Of a DNA stretch of 36,700 nt, positions 1 to 8,394 are shown in pieces; the stretch's first letter is position 1, and every line of letters starts with the position of its first letter. The stretch covers positions 1 through 36,700 of the forward strand of contig NZ_VZPL01000046.1 of assembly GCF_008801575.1 (NCBI RefSeq). Reading direction: 5' to 3'. Both the position numbers and the translations under genes were made by a program. This DNA is from Xanthomonas cissicola. GTDB taxonomy: Bacteria > Pseudomonadota > Gammaproteobacteria > Xanthomonadales > Xanthomonadaceae. The notes under the pieces were generated by a model that had not been told where the DNA came from, made no database searches, and was given only the letters and a program-made list of their open reading frames with translations.

Positions 1-1
1 A

Positions 2-118
2 CTGTTCCGTCGCTTGAAAGGCTACCGCCGGATTTTCTCGCGCTTCGAGAAGCTGGATGTCATGTTCCTTGGATTCCTCAGCTTCGTCCTAGTCGTTGAT
101 GGGCTTCGGATGTGTTAA
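2..118 (+). CDS. IS5-family transposase, C-terminal end (partial)
   Basis: The first 118 bases read in frame 2 as the last 38 residues of a transposase, ending at TAA (116-118). The pattern RLKGYRRIFSRFEKLD followed by a hydrophobic stretch and a DGLRMC end is the C-terminal tail typical of IS5-family transposases common in Xanthomonas. The DDE catalytic residues lie outside the window, so activity cannot be judged. The element end follows immediately. Confidence 0.75.
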   Translation: MFRRLKGYRRIFSRFEKLDVMFLGFLSFVLVVDGLRMC

Positions 119-124
119 CAGGCC
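2..124 (+). mobile_element. Right end of an IS5-family insertion sequence
   Basis: The transposase stop codon is embedded in GTTAACAGGCC, which looks like a terminal inverted repeat. CTAG follows directly at 125-128, matching the YTAR target preference known for the IS5 group. The other end and its matching repeat lie outside the window, so the exact boundary is inferred. Confidence 0.6.
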
Positions 125-240
125 CTAGCAGACCCGACGCGTGCCGAATATGCCGGCATGCATGACGCGGATGTGGAACCTCTTTATACTGCGTGGACTG
201 CGATTGCGGTGTCAGGTCTGCACTCGCGCCGCGCCGCGAC

Positions 241-275
241 ACAAAAAGAAACGGGCAGCGTGCGCTACCCGTTTC
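241..275 (-). terminator. Rho-independent terminator of the DUF2383 gene
   Basis: Arms 248-259 and 264-275 pair with one mismatch around a 4-base loop. Read on the minus strand the stem is followed by a TTTTT run (247-243). It lies about 70 bases past the stop of the minus-strand gene at 343-798. Confidence 0.8.
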
Positions 276-342
276 CGCCTTTATCGTCCTACTCCCGAGC
301 TGCATCGGATCGGTGACGATGCACGTCGGTTCAACGCGCAGC

Positions 343-798
343 TTACGCAGCGCTCTTCATCGCATGCTTGCGGTTACGCATGACGTCATGGCAAGCGCGT
401 ACTTCCGGCAGCAGGCGCAACGCGGCGTCGCGTGCGGCAGCAGGAGTGTCCTGGTCGGCGATGGTCTCGTCGAAAGCCTGCAACAGGCGGTCTTCGGACT
501 CTTCCAGCTCGGCCACATAGCCGTACTTGGTGTCGCCCAGGGTCGCGCGGACCTTGCCGTAGAACTGCTGCATGCTGCCCACCATGGTGCCGTGCTGTTC
601 CGGCGTGCCGCCAACGGCGGTGACCACACTGCTCAGGCTGTTGACGATGTCGGTCTTGACGCCGGCAATGCGACGGAACAGCGTCGCGAGCTCGGCATCG
701 CCCACTTTGGCCGCGGCTTCTTCGTAGAAGTCCTTGCCGTCGCGCGAGATGGCGATGAGGTCGTTGAGGCTATGCTCGGTTTTGCTCTGAATGCTCAT
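343..798 (-). CDS. PA2169/DUF2383 family four-helix-bundle protein
   Basis: This 151-residue protein has a ferritin-like, helix-only composition, with a start SLNDLIAISRDGKDFYEEAA and conserved Glu/His spacing typical of the DUF2383 (PA2169) family. Family members are four-helix bundles of unknown biochemical role, often found among stress-response genes. The ATG at 798 is preceded on the minus strand by AGGAG at good spacing, which fixes the start. It stands alone, with its own terminator at 241-275. There is no signal peptide or membrane segment, so it should be cytoplasmic. The family call is firm; the function is unknown. Confidence 0.85.
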   Translation of the reverse strand: MSIQSKTEHSLNDLIAISRDGKDFYEEAAAKVGDAELATLFRRIAGVKTDIVNSLSSVVTAVGGTPEQHGTMVGSMQQFYGKVRATLGDTKYGYVAELEESEDRLLQAFDETIADQDTPAAARDAALRLLPEVRACHDVMRNRKHAMKSAA

Positions 799-979
799 GT
801 AGGGCTCCTGGTTGGAATGGACCGACGCTGCGCTGTGCGATCACTGCGCATGCTTCGGAAGTGAGTCAATCGATGGGTTGATTGCAGTACCGTCGCGTTG
901 TGTACGGCCTCATCCTCGCGTCGCTCGCATAATCGATATGTGAGCGATGTGGGCATCATCCTCACGCCATCGTGCAGGC

Positions 980-997
980 GATGAATTGCAATTCATC
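980..997. repeat. Perfect 18-bp palindrome
   Basis: GATGAATTGCAATTCATC is a perfect palindrome 22 bases past the stop of the small minus-strand gene at 1019-1189. As RNA it gives a 6-bp stem with a TTGCAA loop but no following U run. It could be a protein binding site or a weak 3' hairpin. Confidence 0.5.
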
Positions 998-1018
998 CAT
1001 GCCAACAGCAGGTCAAGA

Positions 1019-1189
1019 TCACTTCGGCTGGCGACTGGCCCACATGTTATCGACCAGGTTCGGATACGGCCGCCCCGCCTCTTCAGCACGCTGCTTGGCG
1101 GCTGCCTTTTGCGCATCGGTCAACGGCGTCGACTTCGCCTTGCCCCTGGGATTGGGGCGCTTCCACGGCGGTGGAGTGAACTCGTTCAT
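1019..1189 (-). CDS. Small conserved hypothetical protein, 56 aa
   Basis: A short hydrophilic, basic protein beginning MNEFTPPPWKRPNPRGKAKS, with a helical middle (LTDAQKAAAKQRAEEAGR) and ending PNLVDNMWASRQPK. The proline-rich N-terminus followed by one charged helix resembles small conserved proteins I associate with xanthomonads, but I know no function. The frame stays open upstream to 1339, but the ATG at 1189 gives the compact protein; the upstream residues look like random translation. The ribosome site ahead of it is weak. It lies 165 bases downstream of the MFS gene on the same strand and could be co-transcribed with it. Confidence 0.6.
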   Translation of the reverse strand: MNEFTPPPWKRPNPRGKAKSTPLTDAQKAAAKQRAEEAGRPYPNLVDNMWASRQPK

Positions 1190-1354
1190 GGCACTGTTCG
1201 GTCCGCTTGATTGAGTGCGAAGTCTCGCCGACGCCCTGTGAGATGGCTGTAGCGATGCCACGTGGTCTGCTGCGGATCGCTGCACAGCGGCGCAAGTGCT
1301 GCCACCCGATCGAAACGGCGTCGCGGACGCTCGACGCATCGCGGCACCGGCAAC

Positions 1355-2566
1355 TCAGCAACTCCTCAATACCGTACGTTGCTGATGACGTTCCTGCCAC
1401 ACCGCCGCTGCATAGACCAGCAACCCGCCGAGCGCGGTGGCCGCGCCGACGTAACCGGTAGAGGTCCAACCCCAGCCTGCCGTGATCGCCATGCCACCCA
1501 GCCATGGACCCAATGCATTGGCCGTATTGAACGCTGCGTGATTGGAGGCTGCGGCCAGGGTCTGCGCTTCTGCCGCCACGTCCATCAAGCGTGTCTGCAA
1601 GGCTGGCGCCAGCGCCCCCATGGTGCCGACCGCCACGATGGAGACGAACACCCACACGGCCGATTGCGCTGCCAGCGGAAACGTCAACATCACCACCACC
1701 GACCACACCAGCAACACCGGCACCGCGCGGAACTGCATGCGATCGAACAACCAACCGCCCAGGATGCTTCCCAGCACCCCGCCCACGCCGAATGCCACCA
1801 TCGCCAACGGAATGCGCGCTGCGGTGACGCCGGTCACTGCCGTCAACGTCGGCGCAAGGTAACTGAAGACGCAGAACATGCCAGAAAAACCCACCGCCCC
1901 GATCGCCAATGCCAGCCACACCTGCGGCTGATTGAACGCGCGCAATTCGCGCAGCGGCTGCTGACGCGGCTCCTCCGGCTGCGGCGGCAACAGGACCGCC
2001 ACAGCGGCGACCGTGCCCAGCGCAATCACCGACACCGATGCATAGGCCCAGCGCCAGCTCACGATTTGCCCCAGCCAGGTCGCCAGCGGATTGCCCACCA
2101 GCAGCGCAACGCTCAAACCCAACAACACGCGCCCCACTGCAGTGGCACGTTGATTGGGTGGGCTGATCGATGCGGCCACGAGCGACGCAACGCCGAAGTA
2201 GGCGCCATGCGGCAGCCCGGCGATGAAGCGGCACAGCAGCATGGCGTGGTAGCTCGGCGCCAATGCGCTGGCCACGTCGCCCAGCGCATAGAACACCATC
2301 AACAGCAGCAACAAGGTGCGCCGCGGCCAGCGCGCGCCCAGGATCGCCAGCAAGGGCGCACCCACCACCACACCCAATGCATACGCGCTGATGACGTGAC
2401 CGACCTGCGGCTCGGTGATCTGCAAGCCCTGCGCAATCTGCGTCATCAGGCCCATGGTGGAAAATTCGCTGATGCCGATCGCAAAGCCGCCCATCGCCAG
2501 CGCAAGCAGGATCAGCACGTAATCGCGCCGGGACACGCGTGGCGAAGAAAGATCGGTATCGGTCAT
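1355..2566 (-). CDS. MFS transporter, DHA1/AraJ-like exporter
   Basis: A 403-residue membrane protein with about 12 hydrophobic helices, the size of a standard major facilitator. The first helix carries the FAIGISEFSTMGLM pattern shared by AraJ, YdhP and PbuE-like drug/sugar/purine exporters of the DHA1 group. The loop LGARWPRRTLL after helix 2 corresponds to MFS motif A, in a degenerate form. TGG AG at good spacing precedes the ATG at 2566. It is divergent from the Old Yellow Enzyme gene at 2812, so the two may share a control region. The exported substrate cannot be told from the sequence. Confidence 0.88.
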   Translation of the reverse strand: MTDTDLSSPRVSRRDYVLILLALAMGGFAIGISEFSTMGLMTQIAQGLQITEPQVGHVISAYALGVVVGAPLLAILGARWPRRTLLLLLMVFYALGDVASALAPSYHAMLLCRFIAGLPHGAYFGVASLVAASISPPNQRATAVGRVLLGLSVALLVGNPLATWLGQIVSWRWAYASVSVIALGTVAAVAVLLPPQPEEPRQQPLRELRAFNQPQVWLALAIGAVGFSGMFCVFSYLAPTLTAVTGVTAARIPLAMVAFGVGGVLGSILGGWLFDRMQFRAVPVLLVWSVVVMLTFPLAAQSAVWVFVSIVAVGTMGALAPALQTRLMDVAAEAQTLAAASNHAAFNTANALGPWLGGMAITAGWGWTSTGYVGAATALGGLLVYAAAVWQERHQQRTVLRSC

Positions 2567-2595
2567 GCCCGACTCCAGGAATGCGGGGGCGGTCT

Positions 2596-2624
2596 ATTAT
2601 TGTGCAACGCAGCAGAGCATGAAA
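2596..2624 (-). promoter_or_regulatory. Candidate sigma-70 promoter of the MFS gene
   Basis: On the minus strand a TTTCAT (-35, 2624-2619) is followed after 17 bases by AATAAT (-10, 2601-2596). It would start transcription near 2589, about 22 bases before the ATG. The -10 matches consensus in 5 of 6 bases, the -35 only in 3. Confidence 0.4.
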
Positions 2625-2811
2625 GCGCGACACCACGACCCGGTTGGGCGCCAGCGCCTAATCCATCGCAATTACGCCGCTTTCAACGCGACAGGGACGC
2701 TGTGTCCTATCTGTATCGCTCGAATCTGCTTGAGTCCACCACCATCGCTACGAAGCACCGCGATCGGCGCGGCGTCGCGCCTGGCGCGTGATCAATTTCG
2801 ACTGGTTGCTG

Positions 2812-3906
2812 ATGTCCAAATCCACTCAATCCCCCTTGTTCTCCCCGGTGCGCCTGGGCGCACTGGATCTTGCCAACCGCGTGATCATGGCCCCGCTGAC
2901 GCGCAACCGCGCCGTCGCCGGCCAGGTGCCCTCGCCGCTTGCTGCCGAGTACTACGGCCAGCGCGCCACCGCCGGCCTGATCGTGGCCGAAGGCACCCAG
3001 ATCAGTCCGCTGGGCCAGGGCTATCTCGATACGCCCGGCATCCATACCAGGCAACAAATCGAGGGCTGGCGCGCTGTCACTGACGAAGTGCATCGTCGCG
3101 GCGGCAAGATCGTGCTGCAGCTGTGGCACGTTGGCCGCGTCTCGCACACCAGTGTGCTGCCCCCGGGCGAAGTGCCGGTTGCGCCCAGCGCCATTCGCGC
3201 GGAGGGCAAGACCTTCACCCCAAACGGGTTCGAAGACGTGTCCGAGCCGCGCGCGCTGGCATTGGACGAAATCCCCGGCTTGATCGAGGACTACCGCATC
3301 GCGGCGCGCAACGCGATCGATGCCGGCTTCGACGGCGTGGAAGTGCATGCGGCCAACGGCTATTTGCTGGACCAGTTCCTGCGCGACAGCTCCAACAAGC
3401 GCACCGACGCCTACGGTGGCGATATCGAAAACCGCACCCGCCTGCTTGCCGAGGTGGTGCAGGCGATTGCCGATGAAATCGGCGCCGAGCGCACCGGCGT
3501 GCGCTTGTCGCCGGTGACCCCGGTGTACGGCGCGCACGACTCCGACCCGCAGCCGCTGTTCGAACGTGCGGTCGAGCGCCTCAACCTGATCGGCGGGCTG
3601 GCTTTCGTGCACGTGATCGAGGGTGCGACCGGCGGCCCGCGCGACAACATCGCCTTCGACTACGCCGCGCTGCGCGCCAAGTTCGACGGCGCCTGGATCG
3701 CCAACAACGGCTACGATCGCGGCATGTCCGAACACGCCATCAGCAGCGGCTACGCCGATGCGATCGCCTATGGCCGCCCGTTCATCGCCAACCCGGACCT
3801 GGTGCGTCGCCTGCGCGAGAACGCGCCACTGGCCGAGCTCGACCAGGCAACGATGTACGGCGGCGGTGCCAAGGGCTATACCGATTACCCCGCATTGCCC
3901 GAGTAA
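2812..3906 (+). CDS. nemA: Old Yellow Enzyme family FMN ene-reductase (NemA-like)
   Basis: This NAD(P)H:flavin-dependent alkene reductase is predicted to reduce activated C=C bonds or nitro/maleimide compounds in the cytoplasm. The 364-residue protein starts SPLFSPVRLGALDLANRVIMAPLTR, the N-terminal barrel strand of the family. It contains the His/Asn substrate pair in VEVHAANGYLLDQFLRDSSN, the RTDAYGGDIENR motif and the FMN phosphate site AYGRPFIANPDL, and ends in the NemA-type GGGAKGYTDYP. The ATG at 2812 matches where family members begin; an in-frame GTG at 2788 is possible, and neither has a clear ribosome site. Its divergence from an exporter suggests a detoxification pair, which is inference. 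Confidence 0.9.
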   Translation: MSKSTQSPLFSPVRLGALDLANRVIMAPLTRNRAVAGQVPSPLAAEYYGQRATAGLIVAEGTQISPLGQGYLDTPGIHTRQQIEGWRAVTDEVHRRGGKIVLQLWHVGRVSHTSVLPPGEVPVAPSAIRAEGKTFTPNGFEDVSEPRALALDEIPGLIEDYRIAARNAIDAGFDGVEVHAANGYLLDQFLRDSSNKRTDAYGGDIENRTRLLAEVVQAIADEIGAERTGVRLSPVTPVYGAHDSDPQPLFERAVERLNLIGGLAFVHVIEGATGGPRDNIAFDYAALRAKFDGAWIANNGYDRGMSEHAISSGYADAIAYGRPFIANPDLVRRLRENAPLAELDQATMYGGGAKGYTDYPALPE

Positions 3907-3929
3907 TCGCCTGATCAGCCCCTGACCAC

Positions 3930-3964
3930 GCGACCGCGCCTGCCGGCTGGCACGGCGCGGTCGC
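3930..3964 (+). terminator. Stem-loop after the ene-reductase gene
   Basis: Arms 3930-3940 and 3954-3964 pair perfectly over 11 bp, with a further TGCC/GGCA pairing inside. It starts 24 bases past the stop codon. There is no U run, so it is a terminator-like hairpin rather than a classic intrinsic terminator. Confidence 0.5.
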
Positions 3965-4517
3965 TGTGGGTGACGCCGATGCACTGCATGCCTGCTGGTG
4001 GCGGATATCCGGCCGCCTCTCTCGCATGCCAGCCGCCGGCGCGATGCGGCCTATCGGCGATTGCCAGGCGAACCGCTGCTGGCATCCTGCGCATCGCACG
4101 CGCGCATGTGATCATGCGTTGTTGGCATTGGGTCTTTCGCCAGTTGCCACGCGCGCCCCACAGTCGCCACCTGGGCCTTCTGATCCGCAACGCCCCATCA
4201 CGGCACGTGACCTCGCCGCGGCGCGTGCGCGCGCTACCGTCGCGATTGCCAGCACGCCAACGCTGGCCAACGATGCGACATTCTCATTGCCAAGGATGAG
4301 CGCGACGCTCCTGCTCGACGCGGTTCTGCTCGGCAGCCCGGTCGTTGGCTGTGGCCTGCCAGCTACATCGGCACCGGCTGCATGGTGGCATCAGTGTATC
4401 CGCGCGATTAGCGCAACTGGCCAGCAATGCCCTATCCGCAGGTGCATTGCGCATTCGGGGAACATCGCGCATTGACTTCGCGCCAACGCACACTGCAGCG
4501 CCATTGGTCAACCGCGC
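3965..4517. other. Gap without a convincing gene
   Basis: About 550 bases lie between the ene-reductase hairpin and the end of the phnA-type gene. Several open frames cross it on both strands, but none has a recognisable domain, a ribosome site or plausible protein composition; they are Arg/Cys/Pro/His-rich, as expected of non-coding GC-rich DNA. It holds two GCATGC palindromes (3986, 4024). A decayed gene cannot be excluded. Confidence 0.5.
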
Positions 4518-4853
4518 TTACGCCTTGCGCAGGAAACAGGTCTTCAACACCAGGCCCTTGATCTTTTCCGAGTTGCCCTCGATGTGTTCGGCGTCGTCTT
4601 CGACCAGGCGAATATTGCGGATCACCGTGCCCTGCTTGAGCGGAATCGACGAGCCCTTGACCTTGAGATCCTTGATCACGGTCACCGTGTCGCCGGCCTG
4701 CAGCACGTTGCCGTTGCTGTCGCGCACCACCGTCGTGTCTGCCGCGGCATCGCCCGCGCTCCATTCGAAGCCGCAATCGGCGCAGATCCACATCGCGCCA
4801 TCGACATAGGTGTTCTCCAGTCCGCATTGCGGACACGCGGGGACGGTAGGCAT
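4518..4853 (-). CDS. phnA: PhnA/YjdM family zinc-ribbon protein
   Basis: The 111-residue protein has an N-terminal zinc ribbon with cysteines C7, C10, C24 and C27 (CPQC...CADC). A small beta-barrel follows with the family pattern RDSNGNVLQAGDTVTVIKDL, VKGSS and KGLVLKTCFLRKA. This is the PhnA (YjdM) family. Despite the name, which comes from a neighbouring phosphonate operon in E. coli, a role in phosphonate breakdown is not supported, and no phn genes are nearby. The ATG at 4853 is preceded by GAGGAA at ideal spacing. The open frame upstream to 5186 is not part of the protein. Confidence 0.9.
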   Translation of the reverse strand: MPTVPACPQCGLENTYVDGAMWICADCGFEWSAGDAAADTTVVRDSNGNVLQAGDTVTVIKDLKVKGSSIPLKQGTVIRNIRLVEDDAEHIEGNSEKIKGLVLKTCFLRKA

Positions 4854-4949
4854 GCAATTCCTCGATCGAAGCGGGCGTGGATTGTAGCCGCCCTGCCACG
4901 CGATCACGCACCCGGCACGGCGATGGCGCGATAGTGCGGCGCTTGTCGA

Positions 4950-6017
4950 ATGCCCCGCAGGTCGCGCGTGTCCAATCAGCCAGTGCCCCCTTCCCCGCGC
5001 ACAAACCCGTCCTCCCCTCACGTCGAACAGAGCGAGCCCTCGGCCAGCGGCAATGGCCCAGGCAAGCCTAAAGGTTCGCACGTGGTGGTGTACGTGGCAC
5101 TGGCGGGCAATCTGGCCATTGCCGTGGCCAAGTTCATCGCCGCCGGCATCTCCGGCAGCTCGGCCATGCTCAGCGAAGGCGTGCACTCGCTGGTGGACAC
5201 CGTCAACGAAGTTCTGCTGTTGTATGGCTTACGCCGCGCCGCGCAGCCGCCCACTCCAACCCATCCGTTCGGGTACGGGCGCGAGCTGTACTTCTGGAGT
5301 TTCATCGTCGCCCTGCTGGTGTTCGCGATGGGTGCAGGCGTGTCGCTGTACGAAGGCATCGTGCATCTGCGCAACCCGGAGCCGGCCAAGAGCCATCTGG
5401 TCGCTTACTGCGTGCTCGGCGTCTCGATCGTGTTCGAAGGCATTTCATGGGTGGTGGCGGTGCGCGAATTTCGCTCCAAGAAAGGCCGCATGGGCTATTT
5501 CCAGGCATTTCGCCAGAGCAAGGACCCCACCACCTTCACCGTGTTGCTGGAAGACAGCGCTGCGTTGATCGGTTTGCTGATGGCGCTGCTCGGTCTGGCC
5601 GGTGCGCAACTGTTCGACATGCCCGAACTCGACGGCATCGCTTCGATCGGCATCGCCGGGGTACTGGCGTTTACTGCATTCCTGTTGGCGCGCGAAACCA
5701 AGGGCCTGCTGATCGGCGAGCCGGCGCATGCGCATGTCACCGACTCGCTGTTGCGCATCGCCGCCAGCGACCCGGACGTGCGTGCGGCCAATGGCGTGCT
5801 CACCATGCAAATGGGCCCCAACCAGGTAGTGGCAGCTTTGAGCGCCGAGTTCGAAGACAGCCGCACCACACCGCAGATCGAGGCCTGCGTCGGGCGGATG
5901 GAAGCCGCTGCAAAGCAGCAACATCCCGAACTCACCGCACTGTTCGTCAAGCCGCAGACCCCGGAAACCTGGCGTGCACGGCGGGCGCAGATCCAGAGCG
6001 GAACAGAGCCGGACTGA
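4950..6017 (+). CDS. Cation diffusion facilitator (CDF) transporter
   Basis: A 355-residue divalent-metal/proton antiporter of the inner membrane. Six hydrophobic helices follow from about residue 44. The metal-site residues H79 and D83 sit in SEGVHSLVDT on helix 2, and the matching acidic site on helix 5 is in LLEDSAALIG. A soluble C-terminal domain begins near residue 255. This branch resembles the SLC30A9/ZnT9-like CDFs more than ZitB or FieF, as the long loop between helices 4 and 5 suggests. The first 42 residues are a Ser/Pro-rich tail without predicted structure. The ATG at 4950 has no clear ribosome site, so the true start could be slightly further in. Zinc, iron or manganese cannot be told apart. 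Confidence 0.88.
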   Translation: MPRRSRVSNQPVPPSPRTNPSSPHVEQSEPSASGNGPGKPKGSHVVVYVALAGNLAIAVAKFIAAGISGSSAMLSEGVHSLVDTVNEVLLLYGLRRAAQPPTPTHPFGYGRELYFWSFIVALLVFAMGAGVSLYEGIVHLRNPEPAKSHLVAYCVLGVSIVFEGISWVVAVREFRSKKGRMGYFQAFRQSKDPTTFTVLLEDSAALIGLLMALLGLAGAQLFDMPELDGIASIGIAGVLAFTAFLLARETKGLLIGEPAHAHVTDSLLRIAASDPDVRAANGVLTMQMGPNQVVAALSAEFEDSRTTPQIEACVGRMEAAAKQQHPELTALFVKPQTPETWRARRAQIQSGTEPD

Positions 6018-6357
6018 GGCCGACCGAAGCGTGCGGCATGCAGACGTCGTGGATGCATGCCTGCCGGTCACCACGGCGCTGCGTTGGTCCATCAAACGCA
6101 GCGCCAACGCCGCAATCGCCGATCGCGCTGCGGACGGTCGGCCCGACGCACATCACGCTTCAATCCGTTGTCGTGCCGACGCATCTGGCGCGAGCCTGGT
6201 CGTGGCGGTTGTGCCGCCAAGCTGATCCCCGCCTCAACCGCAAAACCGGCTGCGGTTGCATGATGTGGTGCGATTGCCTACGGTGTGCGTGCGACACCTC
6301 TTCGCATCGTGAATCAGCCGATGCATTCCCTTCGATCATCCATCATGGAGGTTTCCA
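6018..6357. other. Gap between CDF transporter and slyD
   Basis: No gene is supported here. The gap holds an inverted repeat GGCATGCA / TGCATGCC at 6035-6042 and 6054-6061, 18 bases after the transporter stop, which may act as a 3' hairpin but has no U run. The 5' region of slyD should lie in the second half, with GGAGG just before its ATG. I see no convincing sigma-70 promoter. Confidence 0.5.
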
Positions 6358-6831
6358 ATGGAAATCAGCCAGGGTCGCGTTGCGACCATTCACTACACCC
6401 TTTCCGACGACAACGGCCAAGTGCTGGACCGCTCCACGCCCGACACGCCGCTGAGTTATCTGCATGGTGCCGGCAACATCGTGCCCGGCCTGGAGCAGGC
6501 ACTGGAAGGCAAGCAGCTGGGCGATACGCTCACCGCCGACGTCGTGCCCGAACAGGGCTATGGTCCGCGTCATGAGCAGCTCATCCAGCAGGTGCCGCGC
6601 GATGCGTTTCCGACCGATGTCGACGTCGTACCCGGCGTGCAGTTCGAAGCGCGCACGCAGCAGGGTCCGGTCCTGGTCACCGTGACCGAGGTTGGCCCGG
6701 ATCAGGTCACCGTGGACGGCAATCACCCGCTCGCTGGGCAAACACTGCACTTTGCGGTCGAAGTGGTGGCAGTGCGCGAGGCCACCACGCAGGAATTGAA
6801 CGACGGTCACGTGGCCGAGCTGGCGGCCTGA
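6358..6831 (+). CDS. slyD: FKBP-type peptidyl-prolyl isomerase SlyD
   Basis: This cytoplasmic prolyl isomerase/chaperone has 157 residues. The split FKBP domain is seen in VATIHYTLSDDNGQVLDRS and LHGAGNIVPGLEQALEGKQLGD, with the insert-in-flap chaperone domain between about residues 70 and 125 (VVPEQGYGPRHEQLIQQVPRDAF). The FKBP part resumes at NHPLAGQTLHFAVEVVAVREAT. It lacks the His/Cys-rich metal-binding tail of the E. coli protein, ending after about 150 residues, so a role in nickel delivery is unlikely. GGAGG lies 6 bases ahead of the ATG. It is a single-gene unit, followed by a short GC-only hairpin at 6835-6851. Confidence 0.93.
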   Translation: MEISQGRVATIHYTLSDDNGQVLDRSTPDTPLSYLHGAGNIVPGLEQALEGKQLGDTLTADVVPEQGYGPRHEQLIQQVPRDAFPTDVDVVPGVQFEARTQQGPVLVTVTEVGPDQVTVDGNHPLAGQTLHFAVEVVAVREATTQELNDGHVAELAA

Positions 6832-6984
6832 CCCGGCGCGCGCCGCGCGCCTCCGTGGCTGCGGCGGGGCCAGTGCGCAACACAACCCTTTCGCGTTTGG
6901 CCATGGCGTCACCGACGCTGCCGCTCTCGACGGCAGGTGCCGCAGGCGTAGTAAAGTGCGCGGCCCGCTCTCAGGCCTGTCTGC

Positions 6985-8361
6985 ATGAAACTCGGCATCG
7001 ACTTCGGTACCAGCAATTCCGCCGCCGCGGCGATCGTCGATGGGCAAGTGGTGCCGGTGCGCTTCGGCGAGGCCTTGCAGTTCCGCACCACGGTGTATTT
7101 TCCGGAGACCATGCGCGACCCGGACGATTTCAGCCTGACGCCAGCGCTGGAGTACGAGGTGGAGCGGCTCATCGACTCGGGCCGCCGCGATGCATTGGCT
7201 GCCGGCCGCACCCCCAACAACGACAGCCTGCGCCGCGACGCGATCCGCATCGTGCGGCGGCAGTGGATGGAAGAGCGGGTGCGTGAGCCACGCACCTCCG
7301 CCGCCCTGCTGCAAAACGCCGTCTACGGCGACGAGGCGCTGGATGCGTATTTTCTCGAGGGCGAAGGCAGCCTGGTGCAAAGCCCCAAGTCGATGCTGGG
7401 CTACAACCTGCATCCGCGCGCGCGCCAGACCATTACCGGCATCGCCACCCATGTGCTGGAACACATTCGGCTGACTGCCTCACGCCAGTTCGACATCAAC
7501 ATCCGTTACGCCACCCTGGGCCGGCCTGTGCAATTTCGCAGTTCCATCGGTGAGGCCGGCAATGCGCAGGCGCTGGAGATCCTGCAGACCGCTGCGATCG
7601 CCGCCGGTTTCGACAACGTGGATTTTCTAGAAGAACCTGCAGCGGCCGCGATGCATTACCACGTCAGCCACGACAGCCGCCACGACACCGTGGTGGTGGA
7701 TATCGGCGGCGGCACCACCGACATTGCCCATGCCAGCGTCGGTGGCAGCGCTGCGCCGCAGGTACACCGTGCCTGGGGGATCGCGCGTGGCGGTACCGAT
7801 ATCGATCTGGCGCTGAGCCTGGCGGCCTACATGCCACTGTTCGGCCGCGGCATCACGCGCGTGCCTACCCACCACTACGTAGAGGCGGCGATGGTGCAAG
7901 ACATGACGCGACAGCGCGAATTCCGCCTGCACAAGTACCAGGACGTGCCCGCCCCCTTCCACAAGCGCCTGCAGGCCCTGCAGGACACCGGCAACACCGC
8001 GCGTCTGTATCGCGGCGTGGAAGCCTGCAAGATCGCGCTCAGCCAGCTGGATCGGCACCAGGCCGCGCTGGACTTCATCGAGCGCGGCCTGGGCGTGGAC
8101 TTGCAGGCCGATGCGTTGGTCGCGTCCGCTTCCAGTTATCTGGGCGAACTCGCAGGCCTGCTGGCACAGGTGCGCGCCGACATGGCGGCCGCACCGGCGA
8201 CGGTGTTCCTCACCGGCGGCATGTCGCGGGCCGGCTATATCCGCGAGACCGTGGCCGCTGCGTTCCCCGAATCGCGCCTGGTGCATGGCGATCCGTCGTT
8301 CGGTGTGGTCCAGGGATTGGCCTGGGCGGCCGCGCAGGCAGCCCGCTCGTCGGACGATTAA
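6985..8361 (+). CDS. yegD: Hsp70-family protein, YegD type
   Basis: A 458-residue actin-fold ATPase of the Hsp70 superfamily. The first phosphate loop is IDFGTSNSAAA at residues 5-15, and the second is VVVDIGGGTTDIAHAS near 237-252; EEPAAAAMHY is the adenosine-side signature. The C-terminus has FLTGGMSRAGYIRETV, the last nucleotide-contact motif. No separate substrate-binding domain or lid follows, as is typical of YegD-like proteins, so it is not a DnaK. The start at 6985 has only a weak ribosome site. The client and role are unknown; ATP binding is well supported. Confidence 0.88.
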   Translation: MKLGIDFGTSNSAAAAIVDGQVVPVRFGEALQFRTTVYFPETMRDPDDFSLTPALEYEVERLIDSGRRDALAAGRTPNNDSLRRDAIRIVRRQWMEERVREPRTSAALLQNAVYGDEALDAYFLEGEGSLVQSPKSMLGYNLHPRARQTITGIATHVLEHIRLTASRQFDINIRYATLGRPVQFRSSIGEAGNAQALEILQTAAIAAGFDNVDFLEEPAAAAMHYHVSHDSRHDTVVVDIGGGTTDIAHASVGGSAAPQVHRAWGIARGGTDIDLALSLAAYMPLFGRGITRVPTHHYVEAAMVQDMTRQREFRLHKYQDVPAPFHKRLQALQDTGNTARLYRGVEACKIALSQLDRHQAALDFIERGLGVDLQADALVASASSYLGELAGLLAQVRADMAAAPATVFLTGGMSRAGYIRETVAAAFPESRLVHGDPSFGVVQGLAWAAAQAARSSDD

Positions 8362-8383
8362 CACGCGCTGCCACTTCATTGCC

Positions 8384-8389
8384 TATAAT
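8384..8389 (+). promoter_or_regulatory. Perfect -10 box ahead of the 8395 hairpin
   Basis: TATAAT at 8384-8389 matches the sigma-70 -10 consensus exactly and would start transcription near 8396, the foot of the hairpin at 8395-8430. The only -35-like hexamer, TTAACA at 8358-8363, is 20 bases away, longer than ideal. It is the likely promoter of the small gene at 8552. Confidence 0.45.
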
Positions 8390-8394
8390 GAGTG

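Noticed and set aside
1262..2791. A 509-codon plus-strand frame over the MFS gene
   Set aside because: His/Arg/Gln-rich low-complexity translation antisense to a well-supported membrane protein.
2707..3984. A 425-codon minus-strand frame over the ene-reductase
   Set aside because: No recognisable motif, and the opposite strand encodes a complete Old Yellow Enzyme.
3966..4475. Open frames in the 3965-4517 gap
   Set aside because: Composition is Arg/Cys/Pro/His-heavy, there is no ribosome site, and several frames overlap on both strands equally well.
4518..4853. A phosphonate-use locus suggested by phnA
   Set aside because: No C-P lyase or transport genes are nearby, and PhnA-family proteins are widespread without them.
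6835..6851. GGCGCGC/GCGCGCC hairpin after slyD as a terminator
   Set aside because: Only 7 bp with a 3-base loop and no U run; too weak to call in GC-rich DNA.
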